From the NCBI GenBank assembly GCA_002471825.1, contig DKQS01000009.1:1-64000 (forward strand): a stretch of 64,000 nt of DNA, written 5' to 3'. The notes beneath the pieces are model-generated. The model made no database searches, was not told the DNA's origin, and saw only the letters and a list, made by a program, of their open reading frames with translations. Source of the stretch: Flavobacteriaceae bacterium UBA7302. Lineage in GTDB: Bacteria; Bacteroidota; Bacteroidia; Flavobacteriales; Flavobacteriaceae. The translations under genes and the position numbers were made by a program. Shown here one piece after another: positions 52,902-61,825 of this stretch (positions are counted from its first letter, which is position 1; each line of letters starts with the position of its first letter).

Positions 52902-53681
52902 ATGAAAAAAATACTACTTCTAGCAATGACCTTTGCATTTGTGAACATCAATGCACAGTCAACAATTTCTGCAGCCGACATTATGGAAGACATCAAACAA
53001 GGAAAAGATGTTTCTTACAAAAATGCGGTAATTGAAGGTACTTTAGACTTCACTTACATGGATGAAGCCATGGAAAAACTTCCAAAAAAGAAAAAGAAAA
53101 GTTGGTGGGGTAACAACAACTATTCCAACAAAATCGAAAAATTGATTGACGTCAATGTTTCTTTCGAAAACTGTACGTTTAAAGACGATGTCTTGGCTTA
53201 CATTCCGGATGAGGATTCTGGCTACACCTTTACAGCAAGTTTCGAAAAGGAAGCCATTTTTAGCGGATGTACCTTTGAAGGCAAAGCCATGTTCAAATAC
53301 TCAACTTTTGAAAGAGCTAGTGATTTCTCAGGTACAGATTTTCAAGAAGACAGTACTTTTAAATATGCCAAGTTCGAGACAGACACCGATTTCACTAGAG
53401 CTAAATTCAGCGAAGTAGCTACCTTCAAGTACGCGAAGTTCGATAAAAATGTGAGTTTTGCAAATTCGGTTTTCGAAGATTCAGCCACCTTTAAGTACGC
53501 AAACTTTTACGATGGTGTTTCTTTTGCCAACGCTAAATTTGAAGAAGATCTAAACATCAAATACATGAAAGTTAGAGGAGATTTTAACATTTCAAAAATG
53601 AGCGTGGCTTATTCAATCGATTCGAAATATACCAAAATCAACGGGAAAGGATTTAGTAAATACCTTTTAGAGAAGAACTAA
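52902..53681 (+). CDS. Exported pentapeptide-repeat protein (259 aa)
   Basis: Signal peptide MKKILLLAMTFAFVNINAQ. I take the ATG at 52902; an ATG three codons earlier (52893) would only add MII. Mid-region KKKKKSWWGNNNYSNK, then a C-terminal half of pentapeptide-like repeats with a Phe or Leu every five residues (FKYAKFETDTDFTRAKFSEVATFKYAKF, continuing to about 235). The predicted fold is a right-handed quadrilateral beta-helix. Exported pentapeptide proteins are common in Bacteroidota but their role is unknown. A strong terminator follows. Confidence 0.82.
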   Translation: MKKILLLAMTFAFVNINAQSTISAADIMEDIKQGKDVSYKNAVIEGTLDFTYMDEAMEKLPKKKKKSWWGNNNYSNKIEKLIDVNVSFENCTFKDDVLAYIPDEDSGYTFTASFEKEAIFSGCTFEGKAMFKYSTFERASDFSGTDFQEDSTFKYAKFETDTDFTRAKFSEVATFKYAKFDKNVSFANSVFEDSATFKYANFYDGVSFANAKFEEDLNIKYMKVRGDFNISKMSVAYSIDSKYTKINGKGFSKYLLEKN

Positions 53682-53703
53682 TACCACCCTTCATATGAAT
53701 TAG

Positions 53704-53730
53704 AAAGGCTGAATTTCTTCAGCCTTTTTT
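53704..53730 (+). terminator. Rho-independent terminator of the pentapeptide-repeat gene
   Basis: AAAGGCTGAA (53704-53713), short loop, TTCAGCCTTT (53718-53727), followed by further T. Perfect 10-bp stem. Confidence 0.9.
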
Positions 53731-53771
53731 ATTTTTAGTATTTTGTAGGTTCAAACAACTATACAAACTAC

Positions 53772-55526
53772 ATGGAAATTAAACGAATTTTTGACTTCGC
53801 CTATTATCAATTGAAAGAGGCGCCTCAAAAAAATTGCTTTAATTACAAGAAAGAGAATCAATGGGTTTCCATCAGTACTGAAGCGTACATCGAAACCGCC
53901 AACAAAGTAAGTAGTTCCTTATTAAAACTCGGTATCGACAAGGATGATAAAGTAGCTATTATTACCACCAACAATCATCCGCACTGGCACATTTTAGACG
54001 TAGGGATTTCCCAAATTGGAGCCCAAAACGTTCCTTTGTACGCCACACTTTCGGCAAAAGATTACGCCTACATTTTGTCTCATTCTGATTCGAAGTATTG
54101 CTTTGTGTCTGATGAAGAATTGTACAAAAAAGTAAAATCCGTAGAAAAAGAAACCAATCTTAAAGGTGTTTTTTATTTAACGGAGAACAATTCTGATGTG
54201 GATTGGCAGTCGTTCTTAAAAATTGGTGCAGACAACGATTTTGACTCAGAAATCGAAACAAGGAAAAGCCAAGTAACCGAAGATGATTTAGCTACAATTA
54301 TATACACCTCAGGCACAACAGGAACTCCCAAAGGTGTAATGTTGACTCACAAGAATATCGTCTTTACTGTTTTTGCTACAGCAAAAGGGCTTGATTTAAA
54401 TGATGATGCGAAACGAATTGTGAGCTACCTTCCTATTTGCCATATCTTTGAAAGAGCAGCTTGTTATTACAATCAGTATGTTTCTCTTGAAGTATATTTC
54501 GCAGAGAGTATAGAAACTATTGGTGATACCATTCGAGAAACGAAACCACATTATTTAGCAGTGGTACCCAGACTCCTTGAAAAGATTTTTGACAAAATCA
54601 TGGATAAGGGAAGTGATCTTGAGGGAACAAAAAAGAAACTCTTCTTCTGGGCAGTGGAATTAGCAGAACAATACGAAGCGTATGGAAAAAATGGAGCTTG
54701 GTATGAATTCAAACTCAAAATTGCAAATGCCATTATCTTTAAAAAATGGCGTGAAGCCCTTGGGAATAATTTACAGTTTATGGTTTGCGGAAGTGCTCCG
54801 TTACAAGCGCGACTGATCCGAATATTTACAGCAGCCGGGATCCCAATTTTGGAAGGTTATGGGATGACGGAATCTTCACCAGGCGGAACCTTAAACGATT
54901 TGCGAAATAAAGGATTTCGAATTGGATCCGTTGGGAAACCGTTGGAAGGTATTCAAGTTAAAATTGCTGATGATGGAGAAATTCTTTTAAAAGGCGATAA
55001 CGTCATGCTCGGTTATTACAAGAATGAAGAAATGACCAACAAAACGATCGTTGATGGTTACCTGCATACTGGTGATATTGGTAAACTGGACGAAGACGGA
55101 TTTCTTTACATCACCGACCGAAAGAAAGAAATGTTTAAGACTTCAGGTGGTAAATATATTGCTCCTGCAGCCTTGGAAAGCGAACTCAAACAATCAAGAT
55201 TCATTGAGCAAATCATGGTCATTGGAGAGGGACAAAAACTTCCAGCTGCCCTAATTCAAGTGAACTTTGAATTCGTTCATGAGTGGGCGAAACGAAAAGG
55301 ATTCACAATTGAGGATGTGGCCACCGATCACAAACTTATCGACAGGATTCAAAAGGAGGTCGATTTTTACAACAAACGCTTCGGAAAATGGGAACAAATC
55401 AAAAAATTCGAAATTACTCCTGAAGAATGGACGATTGATGATGGACTTCTGACACCAACACTAAAAATCCGACGAAAAAACATTAGAAAGAAGTACCAAA
55501 ATTTATACGATAAGATTTACGCATAG
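53772..55526 (+). CDS. Long-chain acyl-CoA synthetase, first of a tandem pair (584 aa)
   Basis: AMP-forming ligase that activates fatty acids to acyl-CoA. ANL-superfamily motifs: P-loop YTSGTTGTPKGVM (TSGTTGTPKG at 179-188), SYLPICHIFERA, LEGYGMTESSPG, YLHTGDIGKLDEDGFLYITDRKKEMFKTSGGKY, with the C-terminal lysine region KKFEITPEEW and LTPTLKIRRK. It belongs to the FAA1/FadD15-like group with an internal helical insert. It is clearly paralogous to the next gene (about the same length, same motif order). The gap between them contains a promoter-like match. Confidence 0.92.
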   Translation: MEIKRIFDFAYYQLKEAPQKNCFNYKKENQWVSISTEAYIETANKVSSSLLKLGIDKDDKVAIITTNNHPHWHILDVGISQIGAQNVPLYATLSAKDYAYILSHSDSKYCFVSDEELYKKVKSVEKETNLKGVFYLTENNSDVDWQSFLKIGADNDFDSEIETRKSQVTEDDLATIIYTSGTTGTPKGVMLTHKNIVFTVFATAKGLDLNDDAKRIVSYLPICHIFERAACYYNQYVSLEVYFAESIETIGDTIRETKPHYLAVVPRLLEKIFDKIMDKGSDLEGTKKKLFFWAVELAEQYEAYGKNGAWYEFKLKIANAIIFKKWREALGNNLQFMVCGSAPLQARLIRIFTAAGIPILEGYGMTESSPGGTLNDLRNKGFRIGSVGKPLEGIQVKIADDGEILLKGDNVMLGYYKNEEMTNKTIVDGYLHTGDIGKLDEDGFLYITDRKKEMFKTSGGKYIAPAALESELKQSRFIEQIMVIGEGQKLPAALIQVNFEFVHEWAKRKGFTIEDVATDHKLIDRIQKEVDFYNKRFGKWEQIKKFEITPEEWTIDDGLLTPTLKIRRKNIRKKYQNLYDKIYA

Positions 55527-55552
55527 TTAATTAGTTATACTAATGGAACAAG

Positions 55553-55584
55553 TTTGCGAAATCGTTGTATTTTCCCTAATTTTC
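55553..55584 (+). promoter_or_regulatory. Putative promoter between the two acyl-CoA synthetase genes
   Basis: TTTG (55553-55556), 20 bp, TAATTTTC (55577-55584), one base off TAnnTTTG. The ATG follows 19 bp later at 55604. It suggests the second gene can be transcribed independently. Confidence 0.45.
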
Positions 55585-55603
55585 GTGACCTAAAACTTAC
55601 AAA

Positions 55604-57376
55604 ATGGCAACAGAAATTACCCGTTTATTCGATTTTCCATATTACCAGCTTGAAACTTACAATTTAAAAGACGCTTTAAATACAAAGTACAATGGTAAAT
55701 GGGAATCAACTTCGACAGAAGAATACATCAAACTAGCAAATCAATTAAGTAGAGGATTATTACGATTGGGGGTCAAACCAAATGATAAGATTGCTGTAAT
55801 TTCTACCAATAACAGAACCGAATGGAATATTTGTGATATCGGGATTTTACAAATAGGAGCTCAAAGCGTACCTATTTACCCAACGATATCCAAAGAAGAC
55901 TATAAATATGTGATTTCACATTCTGAATCGACCTATTGTTTTGCTTCAGATGAAATGATTGTTGAAAAACTAAATCAAATCAAGAAGGAAACCAATTTGA
56001 AAGGCATCTTTACTTTTGATGATATCAAAGGCGAAAAAAGCTGGAAAGAAGTTTTAAAACTTGGGGAAGATGAAAGCAATCAAGATGAAGTTGAAAAATT
56101 AAAAGACGCTGTAAAACCAGAGGATCTAGCTACATTAATCTATACTTCAGGAACTACTGGAAGACCAAAAGGCGTGATGCTTTCTCACAATAATATTGTG
56201 ACCAATGTATTGGCTTCAAAGAATAAGGTGCCATTAGAATATGGAAATTCAAAGTCATTGAGTTTCCTTCCAGTATGTCATATTTTTGAGCGAATGATAT
56301 TGTATTTATACCAATATTGTGGTGTTTCTATATACTTTGCTGAATCCATTGAACAATTAACCGACAATGCACAGGAGGTTAAACCAAATGTCATGACGGC
56401 GGTTCCAAGACTTTATGAGAAGATTTTCGATAAAATCATGCTAAAAGGAGAAGAACTAAGTGGAATCAAAAAGAAACTTTTCTTCTGGGCAGTGAACCTT
56501 GGTTTAAAATACAAACCATACGGTGAAAACGGATTGTGGTATGAAAAGCAACTAGGACTTGCTCGTAAATTAATTTTCTCAAAATGGCAAGCTGCCTTGG
56601 GTGGTGAATTAAAATTGATGGTATCTGGTAGTGCGGCGCTTCAAGCGAGATTGACTGCGGTATTCGCTGCGGCCGGAATGCCAATTATGGAAGGTTATGG
56701 ACTTACAGAAACCTCACCAGTGGTATCCGTGAACGATCAAAACAACAAAGGTTTCAAAATTGGAACTGTTGGAAAAATTATTGAAGACGTTGAGGTGAAA
56801 ATTGCCAAGAATGGTGAAATTTTAGTGAAAGGTCCGAATGTAATGCAAGGATATTACAAAGATCCAGAAAAAACAGCGAGCGTCATCAAAAACGGTTATT
56901 TCCATACGGGTGATAAAGGTGAGATCGATTCAGAAGGGTTTTTGAAGATCACGGGAAGAACCAAGGAGATGTTCAAAACTTCCGGAGGAAAATATGTAAT
57001 ACCTACCCTGCTTGAGGGCGAATTGAAACAATCCTTATTCATTGAACAAGTGATGGTTGTTGGTGAAGGAGAAAAGATGCCAGCAGCTTTGATTCAACCT
57101 AATTTCGAATTCCTAGCTGAATGGTGTGAGAAGGAAGAAATTACATTAGGTAGTACCAACGAAGAAATTGTTTGTAATGAGATTCTTATAAATAAAATTC
57201 AAGAAGAAGTGAACAAGTGCAATAGCAACTTCGGAAAATGGGAACAGATCAAACGATTCGAATTAACTTCTGATGTTTGGTCTATTGATGGTGGACATTT
57301 GACGCCAACCATGAAAATGAAACGAGCGGTAATTAAGAAAATTTACCAGGATTTATACGATAAGATCTACAGGTAA
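55604..57376 (+). CDS. Long-chain acyl-CoA synthetase, second of a tandem pair (590 aa)
   Basis: Paralogue of the preceding gene with the same layout: YTSGTTGRPKGVM (181-190), SFLPVCHIFERM, MEGYGLTETSPVVSVND, YFHTGDKGEIDSEGFLKITGRTKEMFKTSGGKY, ending LTPTMKMKRAVIKKIYQDLYDKIYR. The two differ in the substrate-pocket side of the TESSPGG/TETSPVV loop, so chain-length preference may differ. Predicted cytosolic or membrane-peripheral, feeding beta-oxidation or lipid synthesis. No beta-oxidation genes are nearby. Confidence 0.92.
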   Translation: MATEITRLFDFPYYQLETYNLKDALNTKYNGKWESTSTEEYIKLANQLSRGLLRLGVKPNDKIAVISTNNRTEWNICDIGILQIGAQSVPIYPTISKEDYKYVISHSESTYCFASDEMIVEKLNQIKKETNLKGIFTFDDIKGEKSWKEVLKLGEDESNQDEVEKLKDAVKPEDLATLIYTSGTTGRPKGVMLSHNNIVTNVLASKNKVPLEYGNSKSLSFLPVCHIFERMILYLYQYCGVSIYFAESIEQLTDNAQEVKPNVMTAVPRLYEKIFDKIMLKGEELSGIKKKLFFWAVNLGLKYKPYGENGLWYEKQLGLARKLIFSKWQAALGGELKLMVSGSAALQARLTAVFAAAGMPIMEGYGLTETSPVVSVNDQNNKGFKIGTVGKIIEDVEVKIAKNGEILVKGPNVMQGYYKDPEKTASVIKNGYFHTGDKGEIDSEGFLKITGRTKEMFKTSGGKYVIPTLLEGELKQSLFIEQVMVVGEGEKMPAALIQPNFEFLAEWCEKEEITLGSTNEEIVCNEILINKIQEEVNKCNSNFGKWEQIKRFELTSDVWSIDGGHLTPTMKMKRAVIKKIYQDLYDKIYR

Positions 57377-57389
57377 AAGGAAGACCTTA

Positions 57390-57845
57390 TCAAACACCAA
57401 ATTGAGTCAAGTGGTGGTCTAAATGTTTGTAAAACATATTATTCCACTCTTGGCTTTTTAATTTTCCCAAAGAAATGGATTCTTTGCCTTCAAAGTGAGT
57501 CGCTCCCAATTCCTGCGTTTTTCGGATATAATCAATTAAACGCATCTTTTCTTCTTCAAAATCCTTGTCATCACTAACCAAAAATTGAGGTGCCGTTTTC
57601 CCGTTTTTCTTGAAGGGTTTTTCAGAGACCACCATGGGCTTCACCACAAACTTCATCACCAACTTCGTCAGAAATTTAGGTCTCTTCTTTGATTTGGAAT
57701 AAGCCATTTTATAGGTAACATTGCAATGCGCGAGCATTTGAGACACCGACATTTTACCCCATTGGGGTTGGGTTTCTGAAGTCAAGGATTCAATACGCTG
57801 AATAACCTCCTCGGTCACTTCCTTAGAAAAGATGTTTTTCATCAT
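57390..57845 (-). CDS. DUF1569 (DinB-like) protein (151 aa)
   Basis: Small cytosolic helical protein of the DinB/YfiT-related DUF1569 family. Recognisable parts are LTSETQPQWGKMSVSQMLAHCNVTYKMA and the C-terminal WNNMFYKHLDHHLTQFGV. The histidines (HC in the first motif, HLDHH in the last) could form the DinB metal site. It follows holA on the same strand, sharing 1 bp of start/stop, so it is probably co-expressed. Function unknown. Confidence 0.82.
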   Translation of the reverse strand: MMKNIFSKEVTEEVIQRIESLTSETQPQWGKMSVSQMLAHCNVTYKMAYSKSKKRPKFLTKLVMKFVVKPMVVSEKPFKKNGKTAPQFLVSDDKDFEEEKMRLIDYIRKTQELGATHFEGKESISLGKLKSQEWNNMFYKHLDHHLTQFGV

Positions 57846-58849
57846 TAATGAAGGATTTTGAATATTAATTCTTTAAGTATTTCTGCATGTGAGAGATTAC
57901 TCGATCCTACACCCTTACTCTTTACATCTGCCTCTCTAGTATATGCGATAATTTGTGCTACTTTTCGCATCGGATAATTCCTGCCAGCTTTAAAATAATC
58001 GTCAACAAAGTAAATTGGAACTCTTAAGGATTGAGCCACTCCTTTCTTTGATTTATCCTTGAGGCCGTGGAAAAGCAATATCTGCGCGAAAAAACTGTGA
58101 ATCAAAGATATGGTAACCACAATGGGATTGTTCTTCGGGTTCTCAGCAAAATAATTGATGATTCTATTGGCCTTTAGCACATTCTTCTCCCCTAAGGCCT
58201 TTCGCAACTCAAAGTTGTTAAAGTCCTTTGAAATCCCAATATTCTCCTCAATATGTTTATCCGTAATGGTCGAATTCTTAGGAAGAATCAACATAAGTTT
58301 GTTCAACTCGTTGGATATCTTGCTCAATTCGGTACCCAAAAACTCAACCAACATTTGTGAGGCTTTATGTTCTATATGATATCCTCTCCCCTTTAATACC
58401 TTGGCAATCCAAGTGGGAATTTCATTTTCATATAACTTCTTACTTTCAAAAAGAACTCCATTCTTCTGAATGGCCTTGTACAGTTTTTTACGTTTGTCTA
58501 GCTTTTTATACTTGTAGTTGACAACCAACAAAGTGGTTGGTTGCGGTTGTTGTGCATAAGGTTCTAACTTTTCAATGGTACGGCTTAAATCTTGAGCTTC
58601 TTTGACAATAATCACTTGCTTTTCTGCCATCATGGGGTAGCGTTTTGCTGCTCCTACAATTTCATCAACCGAAGTATCTCTTCCATACATGACCATTTGG
58701 TTAAACCCCTTCTCAGATTCATCCAAAACATTGTCTTCAATCCAATCTGAAATTTTATCGATGTAATGAGGTTCCTCGCCCATTAAAAAATAAATAGGCT
58801 TGGCATTACCTTCCTTTATGTCCTTTAAAATAGTATTAATGGTTTGCAT
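57845..58849 (-). CDS. holA: DNA polymerase III delta subunit (334 aa)
   Basis: Clamp-loader subunit that opens the beta sliding clamp. Features: KEGNAKPIYFLMGEEPHYID, LVVNYKYKKLDKRKKLYKAIQ, AKRYPMMAEKQVIIVKEAQDL, ISNELNKLMLIL and the helical C-terminal collar (LRVPIYFVDDYFKAGRNYPMRKVAQII). I start at the ATG at 58849 (MQTINTILKDIKEG). A longer start at 58888 would overlap the divergent neighbour and adds residues not expected in HolA. Confidence 0.9.
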   Translation of the reverse strand: MQTINTILKDIKEGNAKPIYFLMGEEPHYIDKISDWIEDNVLDESEKGFNQMVMYGRDTSVDEIVGAAKRYPMMAEKQVIIVKEAQDLSRTIEKLEPYAQQPQPTTLLVVNYKYKKLDKRKKLYKAIQKNGVLFESKKLYENEIPTWIAKVLKGRGYHIEHKASQMLVEFLGTELSKISNELNKLMLILPKNSTITDKHIEENIGISKDFNNFELRKALGEKNVLKANRIINYFAENPKNNPIVVTISLIHSFFAQILLFHGLKDKSKKGVAQSLRVPIYFVDDYFKAGRNYPMRKVAQIIAYTREADVKSKGVGSSNLSHAEILKELIFKILH

Positions 58850-58853
58850 TTTA

Positions 58854-58861
58854 TACTTTTG
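58854..58861 (+). promoter_or_regulatory. Putative -7 box of the HsdR-N-like gene, implying a leaderless transcript
   Basis: TACTTTTG matches TAnnTTTG exactly and ends only 5 bp before the ATG at 58867. Transcription would then start at or next to the start codon. It lies in the 17-bp gap between the divergent starts. Confidence 0.45.
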
Positions 58862-58866
58862 ATTGG

Positions 58867-59316
58867 ATGCAAAAATTGAACCTGCCAACTTTCGATTATC
58901 AACTCAAAAGTAACGAAAATAAGACGCTTATTTTTGATAAACTCCGAAAAAAATATGTGGTTTTAACTCCCGAAGAATGGGTTCGACAACACTTTGTTCA
59001 CTATCTCCTAGAATCAAAAAAATACCCTATCTCTTTAATCGCAATCGAAAAGCAATTAACATTAAACGGACTAAAAAAACGCTTTGATATTCTGATATTT
59101 TCTCCGTCAGGAGCTCCTCACATTATTGTTGAGTGCAAAGCCCCAGAAGTTGCTATTAGTCAGGCCACCTTTGATCAAATTGCGCAATACAACATGACAC
59201 TTCAGGCTGAGTTTCTCATTGTGACCAATGGGATACAGCACTATTGTTTTCAGAAAGATTCAGAAGAAAAGAAGTACAACTTTCTATCAGAAATTCCGCC
59301 TTACAATAAACAATAA
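58867..59316 (+). CDS. Small HsdR N-terminal-type PD-(D/E)XK protein (149 aa)
   Basis: Stand-alone version of the type I restriction enzyme R-subunit N-terminal nuclease fold (HSDR_N_2-like). The core KRFDILIFSPSGAPHIIVECKAP contains the Asp and the E-x-K of a PD-(D/E)XK site, followed by QIAQYNMTLQAEFLIVTNG. There is no helicase, HsdM or HsdS gene nearby, so this is not a complete restriction system. Small proteins of this type next to holA are, to my recollection, a recurring arrangement in Bacteroidota, hinting at a DNA-replication or repair role. The nuclease activity is inferred from motif only. Confidence 0.85.
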   Translation: MQKLNLPTFDYQLKSNENKTLIFDKLRKKYVVLTPEEWVRQHFVHYLLESKKYPISLIAIEKQLTLNGLKKRFDILIFSPSGAPHIIVECKAPEVAISQATFDQIAQYNMTLQAEFLIVTNGIQHYCFQKDSEEKKYNFLSEIPPYNKQ

Positions 59317-59353
59317 TTTAGATACTTTTAAGAGATTACTGGGTTTTAAAATG

Positions 59354-59361
59354 TAAATTCG
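59354..59361 (+). promoter_or_regulatory. Possible -7 box of the GT2 gene
   Basis: TAAATTCG differs from TAnnTTTG by one base and ends 5 bp before the TTG start at 59367. Suggests a leaderless or nearly leaderless mRNA. Weak evidence. Confidence 0.28.
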
Positions 59362-59366
59362 CTGAC

Positions 59367-60362
59367 TTGAAAACGGCCATAGTCATATTAAACTGGAACG
59401 GTAAAAAATTACTGGAACAATTTTTACCAAGCATTGTTGCTCACAGCAAGGATGAAGCAACAATATACCTGGCTGACAATGCATCGACAGACGAATCCGT
59501 TGCCTTTGTAAAAGGTGAGTTTCCTGAAGTAAACATCATTAAAAACAAAAGCAATGGTGGGTATGCCAAAGGGTATAACGATGCCTTACAACATATTGAG
59601 GCCGATATTTACTGCTTGATTAACTCTGATGTTGAAGTTACCAAAAATTGGCTACCACCCATCCTCAACACCTTTAAAAAGGAACCGAATACAGCCATCA
59701 TTCAACCCAAAATTTTAGATTTTAAAGACAAGTCAAAGTTTGAATATGCAGGAGCTGGCGGTGGTTTTATCGATTTTTTTGGGTATCCCTATTGTCGCGG
59801 TCGTATCTTTAATTACCTCGAAACGGATGAAGATCAATTCAACGATATAAGTCCCATTTTCTGGGCATCTGGAGCTTGTTTCTTTATGCGTCGTGATGTA
59901 TTTCATAAATTACAGGGTTTTGATGAAGACTATTTTGCACATCAAGAAGAAATCGACCTAAGCTGGCGTACCCAAAATATGGGCTATGATATTAAATACG
60001 TAGGACTTTCAACAGTATATCATGTGGGAGGAGCGACACTTCAAGAGTCTCACCCACAGAAAACATTCTTAAACTTTAGAAATAGCCTGTTGAACGTGGT
60101 AAAGAACATTCCAAAACGTTATTTCTTACTGGTTGTACTCTCCCGTTTGATTTTGGATGGAGTAGCCGGAGTCAAGTTTATTGTGGAATTCCGCCCAATT
60201 CATACCTGGTCTATCTTGAGAGCTCATTTTAGCTTTTATAGAATGCTACCAAAGTATTTAAAACGAAGAAGAACGATTAAGAAAGACAAGGCGTATTTCA
60301 AGCACTTTAGTGTGGTTTGGAACCATTTTGTGCTTCGAAAGAAAAAGTTTCATCAGTTGTAG
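59367..60362 (+). CDS. Glycosyltransferase family 2, rhamnosyltransferase-like (331 aa)
   Basis: Cytosolic GT-A enzyme for surface glycans. KTAIVILNWNGKKLLEQFLPSI with DNASTDESV, YCLINSDVEV (DxD-like metal site) and GFDEDYFAHQEEIDLSWRTQNMGYDIKYV are typical of the WbbL-like group. A hydrophobic segment (RYFLLVVLSRLILDGVAGV) near the C-terminus suggests membrane association. The start is TTG at 59367, chosen because no in-frame ATG lies upstream before a stop and the family begins just here. Acceptor sugar unknown. Confidence 0.85.
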   Translation: MKTAIVILNWNGKKLLEQFLPSIVAHSKDEATIYLADNASTDESVAFVKGEFPEVNIIKNKSNGGYAKGYNDALQHIEADIYCLINSDVEVTKNWLPPILNTFKKEPNTAIIQPKILDFKDKSKFEYAGAGGGFIDFFGYPYCRGRIFNYLETDEDQFNDISPIFWASGACFFMRRDVFHKLQGFDEDYFAHQEEIDLSWRTQNMGYDIKYVGLSTVYHVGGATLQESHPQKTFLNFRNSLLNVVKNIPKRYFLLVVLSRLILDGVAGVKFIVEFRPIHTWSILRAHFSFYRMLPKYLKRRRTIKKDKAYFKHFSVVWNHFVLRKKKFHQL

Positions 60363-60382
60363 GAAACTTACCTCCTGTAAAT

Positions 60383-60838
60383 TCAGGATTTTACATTCGG
60401 TTTTTGAAAGTACTTGAAAGGAACAAATAGCATTCCGAAGCATTCGCTTCCCTCCTTCCCTAAAGTCTTGTGATGCACTTTATGGGCTTTACGAAGTCCG
60501 ATCAAATATCGATTCTTTGTCTTCTTAAACCATTTGAATCGCTGGTGAATTAATACATCATGAATTAGGAAATAAGCAATCCCATAACATAAAATACCGA
60601 GCCCGATAAATAGTAAATACCAATGGCTCGTTTCGGATCCAAACCAGAATAACAACATGCTTGGAATGGCAAAAATTAGAAAAAAGGCATCGTTCTTTTC
60701 AAAGATTCCATTGTATTTGGGCTGATGATGATCTTCATGCAAATACCATCCAAAGCCGTGCATCACATATTTGTGGGTACACCAAGTAATGGCTTCCATG
60801 GTGATAAAAGTGGCGAATGTGATAGCAAAACCGAACAT
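60383..60838 (-). CDS. crtZ: Beta-carotene hydroxylase (151 aa)
   Basis: Di-iron membrane hydroxylase that adds 3-OH groups to beta-ionone rings (beta-carotene to zeaxanthin). All His clusters of the CrtZ/fatty acid hydroxylase family are present: HKYVMHG, HEDHH, HDVLIH and HKVHH. Four hydrophobic segments are visible. It follows crtB by 4 bp. Length is normal for bacterial CrtZ. Confidence 0.93.
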   Translation of the reverse strand: MFGFAITFATFITMEAITWCTHKYVMHGFGWYLHEDHHQPKYNGIFEKNDAFFLIFAIPSMLLFWFGSETSHWYLLFIGLGILCYGIAYFLIHDVLIHQRFKWFKKTKNRYLIGLRKAHKVHHKTLGKEGSECFGMLFVPFKYFQKPNVKS

Positions 60839-60842
60839 AAAA

Positions 60843-61685
60843 CTAAATTAAATTCAATTTATATTTTACATAGCTTCGCGCTAGCAGATTGATTTTCATC
60901 GGATTGGAAATTCGAACTCGCGATTCCATGATCTGTTTGGAAGGTACTCTCTTGAGCTTTTTTAACAGCTTTCGATAATAACGGTAGGCTATGTAAACTC
61001 CAAATTTGGCCTCCACAGGTAATTTTAGAATTCCTTCTTTAAAGGCTACGTCAAAATCCTCTTCAATCTCTTTTACGATAATGTCCTTGGTTCTTTGATC
61101 AAGTTCCTCCAAATTCAAATCTGGAAAATAAGAACGATTCAATACTTCCATATCATTCTTTAAATCCCGCAAAAAATTCACCTTTTGAAAAGCCGAACCG
61201 AGTCGCATGGCAGGTGCTTTGAGTTGATTGAACTTTTCGGTATCACCATTTACAAAGACTTTTAAACACATCAACCCCACCACATCGGCAGAACCGTAGA
61301 TATAGGTTTCGTATTCTGCTTTGGTGAGGTAATCTTTCTTGTCCAAATCGGCCTTCATACTTGCTAAAAAGGCCTCTACCAATTCGTCATCGATATGGTA
61401 TTTATTCACCGTATGTTGAAAGGAATTAAGAATGGGATTCAGGCTAATACCTCGCTCTTTCGCCAAATAGTAGTCTTTCTCAAATTTTTCTAAGAGTTCT
61501 TGTTTTCGATAATCATGAAAAGTATCTACAATCTCATCAGCAAAGCGAACAAATCCGTAGATATTATAAATATCACTTCGGATGGAAGGCGATAACATAT
61601 TTACAGCCATAGAAAACGAGGTACTGTATTTTTTAGTAACCAGTTTGCTACAGCTATACGAAACATTATCAAATAGTTCTTTCAT
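60843..61685 (-). CDS. crtB: Phytoene synthase (280 aa)
   Basis: Joins two geranylgeranyl diphosphates to phytoene, the first committed carotenoid step. It has KYSTSFSMAVNML, the first Asp-rich site VRFADEIVDTF (DxxxD), YIYGSADVVGLMCLKVF, and the second site AFQKVNFLRDLKNDMEVLNR. Length is slightly short but complete. A 140-bp AT-rich gap separates it from crtY; it holds no clear gene, though transcription may restart there. Confidence 0.93.
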   Translation of the reverse strand: MKELFDNVSYSCSKLVTKKYSTSFSMAVNMLSPSIRSDIYNIYGFVRFADEIVDTFHDYRKQELLEKFEKDYYLAKERGISLNPILNSFQHTVNKYHIDDELVEAFLASMKADLDKKDYLTKAEYETYIYGSADVVGLMCLKVFVNGDTEKFNQLKAPAMRLGSAFQKVNFLRDLKNDMEVLNRSYFPDLNLEELDQRTKDIIVKEIEEDFDVAFKEGILKLPVEAKFGVYIAYRYYRKLLKKLKRVPSKQIMESRVRISNPMKINLLARSYVKYKLNLI

Positions 61686-61825
61686 TTGCCTTGGTTGATA
61701 GTAATAAAATAAGAAGCTCTATGGAATATAGAACGCTTAAGATTGATTGACATTTTAAAGATACTACTTTTTTTGGTTGGTTTTTACCAAGAAATCCTAA
61801 TGAAACGATTACAACGTGCAGGTTC

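Noticed and set aside
58867..59316. A type I restriction-modification system
   Set aside because: Only the small nuclease-fold protein is present; the neighbours are holA and a glycosyltransferase. No methylase or specificity gene is seen.
61686..61825. Missing small gene or terminator in the crtY-crtB gap
   Set aside because: The only inverted repeat (TTGGT...ACCAA near 61775-61792) is followed by A, not T, on the transcribed strand, and no ORF of sensible composition is present.
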